A stretch of 60,319 nucleotides of DNA from Candidatus Gastranaerophilales bacterium. GTDB lineage: Bacteria > Cyanobacteriota > Vampirovibrionia > Gastranaerophilales > Gastranaerophilaceae. The position numbers and the translations under genes are program-made. The DNA lies in the NCBI GenBank assembly GCA_947588755.1, contig CANPZB010000003.1, positions 1 through 60,319 on the forward strand, read 5' to 3'. Positions 1 to 9,092 of this stretch are shown here, one piece after another. Within the stretch, counting starts at the first letter, position 1, and every line of letters begins with the position of its first letter. The notes below the pieces were generated by a model. It ran no database searches. It was not told where the DNA came from and worked only from the letters and a program-made list of their open reading frames with translations.

Positions 1-48
1 ACTCGGGGGGGGGGTGAATGCTAAAACTTCAAAATTCGATTTTTTCAT
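1..48 (-). CDS. 5' end of a short ORF with a C10 tract (partial)
   Basis: ATG at 48 opens 16 codons reading MKKSNFEVLAFTPPPS up to the window edge. The same start occurs in the copy at 48447. The proline codons come from the C10 run. In copy B this phase meets a stop two codons later; the window ends too early to tell here. Whether the peptide is made is inferred only from the promoter, the GGGAG about 15 bases upstream and conservation between copies. Confidence 0.35.
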   Translation of the reverse strand, partial: MKKSNFEVLAFTPPPS

Positions 49-128
49 AATTTTTTCATTAACTCCCAAATTTTCGGTGCTTCGCACCACAGTACCGCCC
101 GATTGAAATTTTTCAACCTTACTCTATC

Positions 129-156
129 ATTATAACATATATTTTGAAAATTTCAA
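129..156 (-). promoter_or_regulatory. Sigma70-type promoter in repeat copy A
   Basis: On the minus strand TTGAAA (156-151) is followed after 16 bases by TATAAT (134-129). The same arrangement recurs at 48528-48555. It would drive the short ORF starting at 48 and whatever lies left of the window. Confidence 0.6.
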
Positions 157-275
157 GGGTAAATATGTTGATTAATTTGCTTGCAAGGTGTAAAAATTAG
201 TTTTTTAATTATATAACACACATTCGCTTAAATTAATGCATAATTTTAGTGTAATGTCTGTCCAAAAATGTTTTT

Positions 276-1415
276 TTATTCTTCCTGCTCACTTAAATCA
301 GCAAATTCCAGAATACCGAAATATTCCTTGAATTCGTTTTCTTTCAGCACTATATCTTTTTTTACAAGAACATCCGAGACCGTTATTGTACCGTCATTGT
401 TAATTTGCTTAATATAGTAATCGTGTCCCGCATGCAATTCTTTATCCGTTGCTTCTTTAGGAAGTTCAGGCCAAGTTCCGGCACAGGCAAAACCATGACC
501 GCTTTTCATTACTGTTTTAAAGTCATTGAGCATTTCATTATTAATCCGATATACTTTGCCAAATAAAGTATCATAATTTACAAATGAATTCCTTGCTCCC
601 AATGCATCCAGTAAATCCGTTGCATGACCTAAATCAACCTGTTTTCCTTGTTCTTCACGATATTTTTCATATCCCAGACACAACAGCGTAAAATCAGGGT
701 CTCCCGTTCCGAGTCTTGTCATTCCTTTTTTAATTTCGGCTTTAGTAAAAGAATAACTTTTGTCTAATCCTTTAAAATTAACGGTTCCAACCCCCTCTGA
801 TTCATCATAACTTAATGCTTCTTTTAATAATTCACGCCCTTCTTCAGTTTGCATAAGCCCTTTGACTCCTGATGCCAGATAGCATACTCCGCTCACGCCC
901 TGAGAAAAATCCGCGTCAAACTCTCCGTTTAACAAATCCTCATTAAAATCAATTTCGCCTCTGGGCAAATTTTTTATTGTATCGATAACTTTACCTTCTT
1001 CGTCATATTTTACGGTCAACAGTATTTTGTCGTTTTTATAAACACTTCTTTGCTCAAGATGCCCGTCGTCGGAATAAATCCCTTTTTGCTTCAGGGAACC
1101 GTCATCTCTGTATAATAATTCAATTTTTTTGTTTTTATCAGTTTTTTTGTCGTATTTATTATAAGTTTTTTGGATAATTTTTCCGTCAGTAGAATAAGTA
1201 ACGGTGCTGCCGTCGGAAAATGTTTCTGATTTAGGTTCACCATTAGGATAAAATGTTCTTTTTACTATCTCTTTATCATTATTACCTGCATTTGCAGAAC
1301 TGTTTTTTCGCACATTGCGTGAGAATATCGTACTACCGGTTTTGTCTGCTTGTATTGCGGTGTTATTGCTCACATTATTATTTCTATTTAAAAAATTAAA
1401 TCCTATACGAACCAT
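276..1415 (-). CDS. Calpain-like cysteine protease domain protein with N-terminal YD/MORN-like repeats
   Basis: This 379-residue orphan has two parts. Residues about 50-150 are short beta-type repeats with YPNGEPK, DGSTVTYS, DDGSLKQKG and DDGHLEQRS, similar to MORN/YwqK repeats. The C-terminal half has a calpain (C2)-like arrangement: Q172 and C178 in QGVSGVCYLASG, H331 in HAGHDYYIKQ, and a possible third residue D348 in TVSDV, where calpains usually have Asn. The start is set at 1415 because AAGGA lies 7 bases upstream; an in-frame TTG at 1430 lies before that site. No signal peptide or membrane segment is seen. Activity and substrate are unknown; the fold call rests on motif spacing alone. 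Confidence 0.6.
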   Translation of the reverse strand: MVRIGFNFLNRNNNVSNNTAIQADKTGSTIFSRNVRKNSSANAGNNDKEIVKRTFYPNGEPKSETFSDGSTVTYSTDGKIIQKTYNKYDKKTDKNKKIELLYRDDGSLKQKGIYSDDGHLEQRSVYKNDKILLTVKYDEEGKVIDTIKNLPRGEIDFNEDLLNGEFDADFSQGVSGVCYLASGVKGLMQTEEGRELLKEALSYDESEGVGTVNFKGLDKSYSFTKAEIKKGMTRLGTGDPDFTLLCLGYEKYREEQGKQVDLGHATDLLDALGARNSFVNYDTLFGKVYRINNEMLNDFKTVMKSGHGFACAGTWPELPKEATDKELHAGHDYYIKQINNDGTITVSDVLVKKDIVLKENEFKEYFGILEFADLSEQEE

Positions 1416-1522
1416 GTTTGTTTCCTTCAAGCTGAATTTATCTTGATATATTAACGTATGATTTGTCCAAAAACTTTAATTTTTTTTACATTTCTTAAAA
1501 ATAATTATAATATTTTATGTTT

Positions 1523-2653
1523 TTACATACTTGCTTCTTTTACTTTTTGCCAAACGGCAGGAAAATATACTTTATGAGCATTATCGTAATAATCATAGAA
1601 TACGGGCTGAAAACCGTTTCTTATAAGAAGTTTATGTATGGGAGACGTACGGTAAATCTTATTCCCGTTAACAATTTCGGTGGATGATATTTCTGGGAAA
1701 TATATATGATCTGTCGGAAGTGTTCCCAGTACAAATAAACCGTTCTTAGGTAACGCTTCATTTATTTTTTGGAATAAATCGTTTAATTTGTTTGAATTTC
1801 TGCATAGTTTGAAATAATTGTAATCATTATCATCGTCTATTAACATGTGATAAAGTGCATTTTGGAAAATTATTACACCGTTTTCTTCAGGCTTCAATAG
1901 TTTATCAATGTTATTTATATTTCCGGGTTTGAAACAAACCGTGTTTCTTGCTATTTGTCTGGGTTTGACAAATATTTTTACGTTATTAAATTGGTCGTTT
2001 TCATTAATGTGTAAAGCACGCAATAACGGCAAAGTATATTCCGATATCCTTTTATCGGTTCCTTTCTCCTTATAATTTTTGTTCATTGCGTCGCGATATT
2101 TTTTGAGTTTGATATCTTCTTGCTTTCTCAAAGAAAAATATTTGTAAAATTTGTTTCTCAGGTTATCCACTCCTTTGTTTCCGTATAAAGTTCTTATTTT
2201 TGTTATATCTCTAAAAAGGAAATTTTCATACGGTGACGCAGCTTCTATTTCATATTCATCAGGGATTTGTTTTATAACTTCCGGAAAATCATATCCCGTA
2301 ATTTTGTATTTGGCATTTTTACCGTTTACGATATTTGCATCATCAAGCAGTATCGCAAGAGTATAGGGTTTTTGCCCCGTTGAGCATCCGAACTCGGCTA
2401 TTTTTGTGCCGTTCGGGAAATTCTGCATTATGTAATTCTTTACAAATTCCGATGTTTGAATATCTCTGAAAAATGCGGTATAATTGTTTACTTCATCAGT
2501 TTTGCCGCTGTTATTAACTGTTGTAAAGCCTTCATGAGCTTTAAACGAAATATTGTTGTAAAATTTGTAATAATTGGGGGTAATTGTAATCATATTTTTT
2601 GTTAAAAAACGGGAAAATTTTTTTTTGCTATCATTTAATATATAATTTAACAT
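1523..2653 (-). CDS. CheR-like SAM-dependent methyltransferase
   Basis: This 376-residue protein has a class I methyltransferase motif I, EFGCSTGQKPYTLA (about residues 90-103), that closely resembles the GCSTGEEPYSLA motif of CheR chemotaxis methyltransferases. Later, IIFQNALYHML and LPKNGLFVLGTL fit the usual motif IV-VI region. The N-terminal 85 residues are unlike CheR and carry NNISFKAHEG, a motif type seen in other orphans here. No chemoreceptor or other che gene is nearby, so the target could be a protein or a small molecule. The ribosome site is weak. It runs in the same direction as the 1415 gene, 107 bases away. Confidence 0.65.
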   Translation of the reverse strand: MLNYILNDSKKKFSRFLTKNMITITPNYYKFYNNISFKAHEGFTTVNNSGKTDEVNNYTAFFRDIQTSEFVKNYIMQNFPNGTKIAEFGCSTGQKPYTLAILLDDANIVNGKNAKYKITGYDFPEVIKQIPDEYEIEAASPYENFLFRDITKIRTLYGNKGVDNLRNKFYKYFSLRKQEDIKLKKYRDAMNKNYKEKGTDKRISEYTLPLLRALHINENDQFNNVKIFVKPRQIARNTVCFKPGNINNIDKLLKPEENGVIIFQNALYHMLIDDDNDYNYFKLCRNSNKLNDLFQKINEALPKNGLFVLGTLPTDHIYFPEISSTEIVNGNKIYRTSPIHKLLIRNGFQPVFYDYYDNAHKVYFPAVWQKVKEASM

Positions 2654-2925
2654 TTGTTTACTTCAATATGCTGTTGTTTATTTAAAAATAAAATAATTAG
2701 AATTGTTAAGAAAAATTTACAAAACTCCGAAAAGTTAAATGAATAAACTGATTTAAACATTCAAGTCAATATTGTTTGTGTGCTGAATTTAAAAAAACAA
2801 TCAAAAATATATTATTTTCAAATTGCCGAAAAACATATTTTTCTGCTTGCATTATAATATTTTGCAAGTATTATAAATCTATGGCACAAATTGTGCTTAA
2901 TTTTTAGCCGAAAAAAGAGGAAAAA

Positions 2926-3141
2926 ATGTCTAAAGATGTCATAGAAATAGAAGGTACTATTATAGAGTCCATGCCCAATGCAATGTTTCGGGTTAAATTG
3001 GAAAATGACCATGAAATACTTGCACATATTTCGGGCAAAATCAGGAAAAATTTTATAAGAATTTTACCCGGTGACAAAGTAAAAGTTGAAATGACTCCCT
3101 ATGACCTTTCAAGAGGACGAATTACATTCAGGTTAAAATAA
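2926..3141 (+). CDS. infA: Translation initiation factor IF-1
   Basis: At 71 residues it has the normal length and the single OB fold of IF-1, including [36 protein letters not shown] and the closing [12 protein letters not shown]-1 binds the ribosomal A site during initiation. GAGG lies 5 bases before the ATG. It opens the ribosomal run that continues to 8189. The 272 bases upstream are AT-rich; a TATAAT at 2853-2858 lies between the inverted hexamers CTTGCA and TGCAAG, but I could not assign a convincing -35 box. Confidence 0.97.
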   Translation: MSKDVIEIEGTIIESMPNAMFRVKLENDHEILAHISGKIRKNFIRILPGDKVKVEMTPYDLSRGRITFRLK

Positions 3142-3178
3142 AATCTCACGAACATATATATAAATAAAGGAAACAAAA

Positions 3179-3292
3179 ATGAAAGTCAGATCATCAGTAA
3201 AACCTATGTGCGACAAGTGCAAGGTTATTAAAAGAAAAGGCAGAATTGCCGTAATTTGCGAAAACCCTAAACACAAACAAAGACAAGGGTAA
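3179..3292 (+). CDS. rpmJ: Large ribosomal subunit protein bL36
   Basis: This is a 37-codon gene with the typical bL36 sequence: start [14 protein letters not shown], zinc ligands C11, C14, C27 and H32, and end KHKQRQG. It is the zinc-ribbon-containing (C+) form. An AAAGGAAA ribosome site precedes it. It sits in its standard place between infA and rpsM. The 125 bases between it and rpsM show nothing I recognise. Confidence 0.97.
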   Translation: MKVRSSVKPMCDKCKVIKRKGRIAVICENPKHKQRQG

Positions 3293-3417
3293 GTTTTGCT
3301 TTGATAAGCAATGATTATTACTAAAAAGTCGAATTGGCGGACTTAATCGGTCAATGGTGAGGAAGTATTTAAGCCTCATATCAAAAAAAATCTAACAACC
3401 AGAAAGGAAAAAACAAA

Positions 3418-3789
3418 ATGGCAAGATTATCAGGGGTTGATTTACCCCGTAACAAAAGAATGGAAGTAGCATTGACCTATATTTACGGTATAGGTCCGAC
3501 AAGAGCAAGAAAAATTCTAGCTGCTACAAAGATTTCACCCGATTTAAGAACGGATGACTTAACAGATGAAGATATTAAACTTTTAAGGAACGAATTAGCC
3601 AACTATCATATAGAAGGTGATCTTCGCCGCGAAGTTACAATGAATATCAAGCGTTTGCAGGAAATCGGTTCATACAGGGGCTTGAGACACAAACGTAATC
3701 TTCCCTGCCGCGGTCAAAGAACCAAAACCAACGCAAGAACAAGACGCGGTAAGAAAGGTTTGGCAATAACCAAGAAGAAAACGGTATAA
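3418..3789 (+). CDS. rpsM: Small ribosomal subunit protein uS13
   Basis: The 123-residue protein has the uS13 features: [18 protein letters not shown] (helix-turn-helix contact with 16S rRNA), the [26 protein letters not shown] block, and a basic tail ending KKTV. It lies in the head of the 30S subunit and contacts the P-site tRNA. AGAAAGGA precedes the ATG. It is the third gene of the run. Confidence 0.98.
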   Translation: MARLSGVDLPRNKRMEVALTYIYGIGPTRARKILAATKISPDLRTDDLTDEDIKLLRNELANYHIEGDLRREVTMNIKRLQEIGSYRGLRHKRNLPCRGQRTKTNARTRRGKKGLAITKKKTV

Positions 3790-3894
3790 AGGTTAGATAC
3801 TCAGGAGACAATAAGATTTACGGATAAAAATTTTTAAATCCCAAATCTGAAGGTTTCAAAATTAATTAAAAGAAAAATATAAAGGAAAAACAAA

Positions 3895-4281
3895 ATGGCA
3901 AGACCAGTAAAAACAAAGAAAAAAGAAAAGAAAAATGTATTGCAGGGTGTCGTACATATTCAGTCCACCTTCAACAATACAATAGTAACTTCTACGGATA
4001 CACAAGGTAATGCTATTGCTTGGGCAACAGCCGGTGCAACCGGATTTAAAGGTGCCAGAAAAGGTACTCCTTTTGCGGCTCAATCAGCAGCAGAACTTGT
4101 TGCTAAAAAATCAATCGATCAGGGTATGAAAAAAGTTGAAGTTCATATCAAAGGACCGGGTTCAGGCAGAGAAACGGCTATAAGAGCTATTCAAGCTGCG
4201 GGATTGGAAATTACATTAATTAAAGATGTTACTCCTATTCCTCACAACGGCTGCCGTCCGCCTAAGAAAAGACGTGTATAA
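3895..4281 (+). CDS. rpsK: Small ribosomal subunit protein uS11
   Basis: The 128-residue protein has [18 protein letters not shown], the [14 protein letters not shown] loop and the C-terminal signature [18 protein letters not shown] of uS11, which lies on the 30S platform near the mRNA exit site. The basic N-terminus ([10 protein letters not shown]) is usual. An AAAGGA ribosome site is present. The 130-base spacer to rpsD contains no gene that I can see. Confidence 0.98.
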   Translation: MARPVKTKKKEKKNVLQGVVHIQSTFNNTIVTSTDTQGNAIAWATAGATGFKGARKGTPFAAQSAAELVAKKSIDQGMKKVEVHIKGPGSGRETAIRAIQAAGLEITLIKDVTPIPHNGCRPPKKRRV

Positions 4282-4411
4282 TACGGATTAATTACCTGAA
4301 ATCAAGGATAAAACTTATTCTTGTTTCACGGTTGTTAACCACAAAATCGGGGGCTTGCTTATAGCCAAAAGCAAACCACAGATGCCCCGAAAAAGTAAAG
4401 GAGAAACTTAA

Positions 4412-5014
4412 ATGGCAAGATATACAGGACCTACAAACAAATTATTCAGAAATAAGAAAGTTCAGGATTTGTCAAACAGAAAATTGACATCCTCAATGAG
4501 ACAAACATCTTCAGGTCAGCATGGTGCGGCAAGAAAAAAACTTTCGGAATATGCATTGCACCTGGCTGAAAAACAAAAAATCAGATTTACTTACCTTGTA
4601 AGTGAAAAACAATTTGCTAAATATTACAAAGAAGCAGCCAGAAGAAAAGGTGTTACCGGCACTATTCTGTTACAGTTATTAGAATCAAGACTTGACAACA
4701 TACTTTTCAGAGCAGGTTTCGGAATTACCCGTAAACAGGCAAGACAAATTGTTAATCACGGACATGTACTCGTAAACGGCAAGAAAGTTGATATTCCCTC
4801 TTATCTTGCAAAAGCGGGTGACGTTATAACAGTCAAATCAAGAAGCAGTGAATTTTTGAAAAATGTTACCGAAATGATTGATATGGCTTGTGCACCTGCG
4901 TGGATGACTATTAACAAGGGTGAATTACAAATTACTTTCGACAGAATACCGGAAAGAGAAGAATTGGATCCGGAAATCAAAGAACAGTTAGTAATTGAGT
5001 ATTACTCTAAATAA
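4412..5014 (+). CDS. rpsD: Small ribosomal subunit protein uS4
   Basis: The 200-residue protein shows the uS4 S4 RNA-binding domain (ESRLDNILFRAGFGITRKQARQIVNHGHVLVNGKKVDIPS, about residues 90-130) and ends EQLVIEYYSK. uS4 nucleates 30S assembly. Zinc-binding cysteines are absent from the N-terminus, so this is the cysteine-free form. It lies between rpsK and rpoA, the order of the alpha operon in E. coli and Thermus-like genomes. In the cyanobacterial genomes I know, rpsD is usually elsewhere. Confidence 0.97.
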   Translation: MARYTGPTNKLFRNKKVQDLSNRKLTSSMRQTSSGQHGAARKKLSEYALHLAEKQKIRFTYLVSEKQFAKYYKEAARRKGVTGTILLQLLESRLDNILFRAGFGITRKQARQIVNHGHVLVNGKKVDIPSYLAKAGDVITVKSRSSEFLKNVTEMIDMACAPAWMTINKGELQITFDRIPEREELDPEIKEQLVIEYYSK

Positions 5015-5097
5015 AACGTAAATAATTAATTTTGGTCATATCAGACAAAAAAAATATATTTACAAAAAACAGTTAACAAAAAACCAGGAGATAAAAA

Positions 5098-6063
5098 ATG
5101 GAATTAAAAATTAAATGCGTTAATACTACAACAAGTTCAGACGGTTCACAGTACGGAAAATTTGTTATAGAACCGTTGGAAAAAGGTTTTGGTACAACAA
5201 TAGGCAACTCGTTAAGACGAGTTCTTCTTTCCAGTTTGGAAGGAACAGCGGTTACATCTGCAAGAATTGAAGGTATTACTCACGAATACACTGCAATTCC
5301 GGGTGTTCTGGAAGATGTTATTGATGTAATGCTTAACCTTAAAGGTCTTGTTGTAAAAACAGATTCTAAGGAAGCACAGCATTTGAGAATAGATGTTGAT
5401 CGTCCGGGAGCTGTTCTTGCGGGAGACATTCAGCTTCCTGCGGGTGTAAAAGTCGTAAATCCGGATTGGTTAATATGTACTGTTGCTGACGGCGGAAGTT
5501 TTCACGCAGATATAATTGTTGAAACAGGCAAAGGCTATGTGGCAAACGATGTTCCGAGAGATTCTAAAGGAATTTCCATAGATGTATTGCCTATTGATGC
5601 GACATTTATGCCTATCAAACGCGTTAGTTATACGGTTGAAAGTGCTCGTGTAGGCGATTCTATAGATTTTGACAAACTTACTTTGGAAATTTGGTCAAAC
5701 GGTTCAATAGACGTTACCACCGCGTTAAGTCAGGCTTCAAATCTGTTAATTGAACACTTTATGCAGATTTCGGCAATAACAGGTCAGCCCGTTAATGCAC
5801 CTTCATTGAATATTGAAGATGAAGTCGAAGATGACAGCAACGCTCCGACAATGACCATTGAAGAATTGGAACTTTCGGTAAGAGCATACAATTGTTTGAA
5901 ACGTGCAAGTATCAATTCTATGGCTGAATTGCTTAAGAAATCAGAACATGACTTGCTGAATATCAAGAATTTCGGTAAAAAATCTTCTGATGAAGTAATT
6001 GAAAGACTTCACCATTTCGGTTTAGACCTTGCTCCAAATCCGGAAGTTGAAGAAGAAGTATAA
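5098..6063 (+). CDS. rpoA: DNA-directed RNA polymerase subunit alpha
   Basis: At 321 residues it holds both domains. The N-terminal dimerisation domain includes GFGTTIGNSLRRVLLSS, and the C-terminal domain (about 245-310) includes ELSVRAYNCLKRASINSMAELL and KNFGKKSSDEVIERL, which bind UP elements and activators. An acidic linker (about 229-240, EDEVEDDSNAP) joins them. The tail is also acidic (PEVEEEV). The ribosome site is AGGAG. Confidence 0.98.
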   Translation: MELKIKCVNTTTSSDGSQYGKFVIEPLEKGFGTTIGNSLRRVLLSSLEGTAVTSARIEGITHEYTAIPGVLEDVIDVMLNLKGLVVKTDSKEAQHLRIDVDRPGAVLAGDIQLPAGVKVVNPDWLICTVADGGSFHADIIVETGKGYVANDVPRDSKGISIDVLPIDATFMPIKRVSYTVESARVGDSIDFDKLTLEIWSNGSIDVTTALSQASNLLIEHFMQISAITGQPVNAPSLNIEDEVEDDSNAPTMTIEELELSVRAYNCLKRASINSMAELLKKSEHDLLNIKNFGKKSSDEVIERLHHFGLDLAPNPEVEEEV

Positions 6064-6129
6064 TTTGCCGGAATAAATACGGCAGAAAGTAACAATTTTT
6101 GTAAACAAACAAAATAAAAGGATAAAAAA

Positions 6130-6558
6130 ATGAGACACCAAACTAAAAAACATACACTCGGAAAAGCTCAGGACCAAAGAGAAGCATTGTTGCGTTCTTT
6201 GGCGACGGAACTTTTCTTACATGGTGAAATTAAGACAACCATGGCACGTGCAAAAGCATTAAGACCTTATGCCGAAGAAGTTATATCTTTGGCGAAAAAA
6301 GGCGATTTGCATGCACGTCGTCAAGCCGCAAAATATATTTACGATAAAGAAACAGGTAAATATATGGATTTAAAAACAGGTGAAATATTTGAAGCACCTC
6401 AGGCAGACAAAAAACTTTCAAGCGAAACGGTTTTAAGAAAATTGTTTATGGTAATCGGTAAAAAATATTCTGACCGTCAAGGCGGATATACAAGAATATT
6501 CAGATTACCTCCACGCCGCGGTGATGCTTCTGAGATGGCTTTAATTCAGCTGGTATAA
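6130..6558 (+). CDS. rplQ: Large ribosomal subunit protein bL17 with an internal insertion
   Basis: The core matches bL17: ATELFLHGEIKTTMARAKAL, then GGYTRIFRLPPRRGDASEMA and the end IQLV. At 142 residues it is longer than the usual 115-130. The extra length lies around residues 75-105 (DKETGKYMDLKTGEIFEAP region), where E. coli bL17 has a short turn. bL17 sits near the peptide exit tunnel, so the insertion would be on the ribosome surface. truA starts 4 bases after the stop. Confidence 0.96.
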   Translation: MRHQTKKHTLGKAQDQREALLRSLATELFLHGEIKTTMARAKALRPYAEEVISLAKKGDLHARRQAAKYIYDKETGKYMDLKTGEIFEAPQADKKLSSETVLRKLFMVIGKKYSDRQGGYTRIFRLPPRRGDASEMALIQLV

Positions 6559-6562
6559 TCCG

Positions 6563-7333
6563 ATGCGTTATGCTTTAAAAGTTCAATATATCGGGAAAAA
6601 TTACGCAGGAAGCCAAATTCAGTTCAGACACGGCAAAGAAATTGAAACCCCGACCATACAAGGCGAACTTGAAAAAGCGATTAGTACATTGATAAGCGGT
6701 GATACCGCAAATAAAAACCGACAATTTAAAACAGTCTTTTCCGGAAGAACCGACAGAGGTGTAAATTCATTGGGACAGGTTGTTCATTTTGACACAGACG
6801 AACGTATTGTTGCTTCAAAGTTCCTGTATCAGCTGAATGAAATACTTCCCGACGATATCTCGGTCAGTGATTTATGGAATACAGATGAAAAATTTCATGC
6901 CCAAAAGTCAGCAAAACGAAGGCACTACAGATACGAATTTATCAATCGTAAATTCAAAAATGCTTTTGACGGTGATTTAATGAGGGTTAAGTATGAAATT
7001 AACCTTGACAGAATGCAAAAATCATTAAATTATCTTTTGGGAGAACATGATTTTTCGAGTTTCAAAAGTTCCGGAACGCTAAACCCGAGCAGAGTTTGTT
7101 TTATAGAAAAAGCCGTATGCCGTAAAGAAAATGACAGAGTAATAATTGATATTATCGGAAACAGATTTCTTTACAATATGGTAAGAACCATAGTCGGTAC
7201 CCTTCTGGAAACGGAAGGGCATAATCTGACTCCCGAACATATAAAGGATGTTATGGAGTCAAAAGACCGTAAAAAAGCCGGTCAAACAGTCAGTCCTTAC
7301 GGGTTGACACTAATAGAAGTAAGATATGATTAA
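6563..7333 (+). CDS. truA: tRNA pseudouridine(38-40) synthase
   Basis: The 256-residue protein has the TruA catalytic motif SGRTDRGVNSLGQVVHF with the nucleophile D64, plus RHYRYEF, HDFSSFKSSG and NRFLYNMVRTIVGTLLE. It converts uridines 38-40 of the anticodon stem to pseudouridine. It begins 4 bases after rplQ, so translation is probably coupled. truA between rplQ and rplM is also seen in cyanobacteria and Firmicutes. Confidence 0.97.
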   Translation: MRYALKVQYIGKNYAGSQIQFRHGKEIETPTIQGELEKAISTLISGDTANKNRQFKTVFSGRTDRGVNSLGQVVHFDTDERIVASKFLYQLNEILPDDISVSDLWNTDEKFHAQKSAKRRHYRYEFINRKFKNAFDGDLMRVKYEINLDRMQKSLNYLLGEHDFSSFKSSGTLNPSRVCFIEKAVCRKENDRVIIDIIGNRFLYNMVRTIVGTLLETEGHNLTPEHIKDVMESKDRKKAGQTVSPYGLTLIEVRYD

Positions 7334-7350
7334 AATAACGGAGAAATAGC

Positions 7351-7794
7351 ATGAAAACATATTCGGCAAAACCTCTTGAAGTAGAAAGAAAATGGTATTT
7401 GATTGATGCTGAAAACGAAGTTCTCGGCAGACTTGCAGTCAGAGTAGCCAATATTTTAAGAGGGAAAAACAAACCCGAATACACTCCCAACGTTGATACG
7501 GGCGATTTTGTAATCGTAATCAACGCTGATAAGGTACGTGTAACGGGCAACAAAGAAACAGATAAAATATATTATCACCATACGGGTTATCCCGGCGGGT
7601 TGAAATCGGCAAGTGTCAAAGAATTGCGTGAAAAAGATGCAAGACTTTTGATAGAAAAAGCCGTAAAAGGTATGTTGCAGCATAATACGCTTGGCGACAC
7701 TCAGTTTACAAAGTTAAAAGTGTATAACGGAGCAGAACATCCTCATGCGGCACAAAAGCCTATATTACTTGAAAAAGAAGGAGGTAAAAACTAA
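7351..7794 (+). CDS. rplM: Large ribosomal subunit protein uL13
   Basis: The 147-residue protein has the uL13 signatures [50 protein letters not shown] and [13 protein letters not shown]. It is an early-assembling 50S protein. Its TAA overlaps the ATG of rpsI by one base (TAATG at 7792-7796), so the two are translationally coupled as in most bacteria. Confidence 0.98.
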   Translation: MKTYSAKPLEVERKWYLIDAENEVLGRLAVRVANILRGKNKPEYTPNVDTGDFVIVINADKVRVTGNKETDKIYYHHTGYPGGLKSASVKELREKDARLLIEKAVKGMLQHNTLGDTQFTKLKVYNGAEHPHAAQKPILLEKEGGKN

Positions 7795-8189
7795 TGGCTG
7801 ATAAAGAAATTATGGCAACAGGCAGAAGAAAGACCTCTATAGCGGTAGTAAAGCTTGTAAAAGGCAAAGGAAGGATATTTGTTAACGGTAAAAAGCTTAG
7901 AGACTATATCGGTAACAGACCTGCTATTGAAATGTTAGTATACAGACCGTTGGTTTTGACTGATAATCAGGAAAAATACGATGTAAGAGTTAAAGCCGTA
8001 GGCGGCGGTGTTGTAGCACAATGCGGTGCTATAAGACATGGTATTTCAAGAGCGTTGATAAAAGTATCCGAAGAATATAAAAACGTATTACGTTTGGAAG
8101 GTCTTTTAACACGTGACCCGAGGGTTAAGGAACGTAAAAAATACGGACGTAAACGTGCAAGAAAACGCTTCCAATTTTCAAAAAGATAA
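7794..8189 (+). CDS. rpsI: Small ribosomal subunit protein uS9
   Basis: The 131-residue protein has the uS9 motifs ATGRRKTSIAVVKLVKGKG, NGKKLRDY, GGGVVAQCGAIRHGISRAL and the end RKRARKRFQFSKR, whose terminal SKR contacts the P-site tRNA anticodon loop. It is the last gene of the ribosomal run and is followed by a strong terminator. Confidence 0.98.
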   Translation: MADKEIMATGRRKTSIAVVKLVKGKGRIFVNGKKLRDYIGNRPAIEMLVYRPLVLTDNQEKYDVRVKAVGGGVVAQCGAIRHGISRALIKVSEEYKNVLRLEGLLTRDPRVKERKKYGRKRARKRFQFSKR

Positions 8190-8206
8190 TTTTTATAAAA
8201 AGACGG

Positions 8207-8234
8207 AAAACCGGTTCAAAGAGCCGGTTTTTTT
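8207..8234 (+). terminator. Rho-independent terminator after rpsI
   Basis: A 10-bp perfect stem, AAACCGGTTC (8208-8217) and GAGCCGGTTT (8221-8230) with one G-U pair allowed, has a 3-base loop and runs into seven T. It closes the infA-rpsI run. Confidence 0.92.
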
Positions 8235-8288
8235 GTATATAATATTTAATTTGTAATATTTTTAAAATCGTGATATATTTTACTCATT

Positions 8289-9092
8289 ATGAAGCCAAAA
8301 AATTTTGCGGTATGTTACAACAAAAAAATATCGGGTTCGGCAGAAGTTAAGGATATGCTTGTCGGTTTATTAAAGCAGAACAACATTAAGCCCAAAATAT
8401 GCGATATAGACAATTTAAAAGGCGTTGCGGATTTTGTATTTGTAATCGGGGGTGACGGAACGATATTGAAAGCGGCACGTTATTATGCTAAATCAGGCAT
8501 ACCCGTATTTGGAGTTAATTTGGGGCGGTTGGGTTTTTTATCTCAAACTTCTAAAAATCGTATAAATTCATCGGTACAGAAGATTTTAGACGGAAAATTT
8601 ATAGTTGAAGAAAGAATAATGCTTCAAAGCGGCAGTTTTTCAGCATTAAACGATTTTGTAATAAAAGGTTGTGCGGCATCAAGGACATCAAGATTTTCGT
8701 TAAAAATAAACGGGCGTTTTGTCTGTGATTATCTTGCTGACGGTATAATAATTTCGACACCGACGGGTTCGACGGCATACGGGCTTTCGGCGGGCGGTCC
8801 GGTTCTTGCACCTTCATTAAAATCATTTGTAATAGTTCCGATATGTCCTCATACATTGACGGCGAGACCTCTTGTTATACCTGACGGCGAGACCGTAACC
8901 GTATGTGCAAAAGATTTTAAGACGAAATATCTTGTATCGTGCGATGGTCAGGAATTTAAGGAATTTACGAAGGAAATAACAATAAAAAAATCCGATGCGG
9001 CAGCTAAGCTGGCATTATTGGATAACAGTGATTTTTATGCGGTTTTGCAGGACAAATTACACTGGGGAATTTCTCCTGTTTCAAATCATTAA
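8289..9092 (+). CDS. nadK: NAD kinase
   Basis: The 267-residue protein has the two family signatures. GGDGT (residues 54-58) binds phosphate and carries the catalytic Asp, and ADGIIISTPTGSTAYGLSAGGP lies in the C-terminal domain. The usual Asn-Glu pair that contacts NAD ribose reads LND here. It phosphorylates NAD to NADP in the cytoplasm. There is no clear ribosome site before the ATG. It starts about 55 bases after the ribosomal terminator, so it has its own promoter or relies on readthrough. Confidence 0.93.
   Translation: MKPKNFAVCYNKKISGSAEVKDMLVGLLKQNNIKPKICDIDNLKGVADFVFVIGGDGTILKAARYYAKSGIPVFGVNLGRLGFLSQTSKNRINSSVQKILDGKFIVEERIMLQSGSFSALNDFVIKGCAASRTSRFSLKINGRFVCDYLADGIIISTPTGSTAYGLSAGGPVLAPSLKSFVIVPICPHTLTARPLVIPDGETVTVCAKDFKTKYLVSCDGQEFKEFTKEITIKKSDAAAKLALLDNSDFYAVLQDKLHWGISPVSNH

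Larger units (their letters stand above)
1..156 (-). repeat. Promoter-bearing repeat cassette, copy A (truncated by window edge)
   Basis: This segment matches 48400-48555 at roughly 95 percent over its first 140 bases, in the same orientation. Read on the minus strand it holds a sigma70-type promoter (129-156), a small hairpin GGTGC-GAA-GCACC, a ribosome-site-like GGGAG, the start of a short ORF (ATG at 48) and a C10 run, which is G10 at 5-14 on the plus strand. The unit continues past base 1, so its downstream part cannot be seen. No transposase or clear terminal inverted repeats are visible. Confidence 0.85.

Noticed and set aside
2151-2366. Small plus-strand ORF inside the methyltransferase gene
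   Set aside because: Antisense shadow without a ribosome site or conserved motif.
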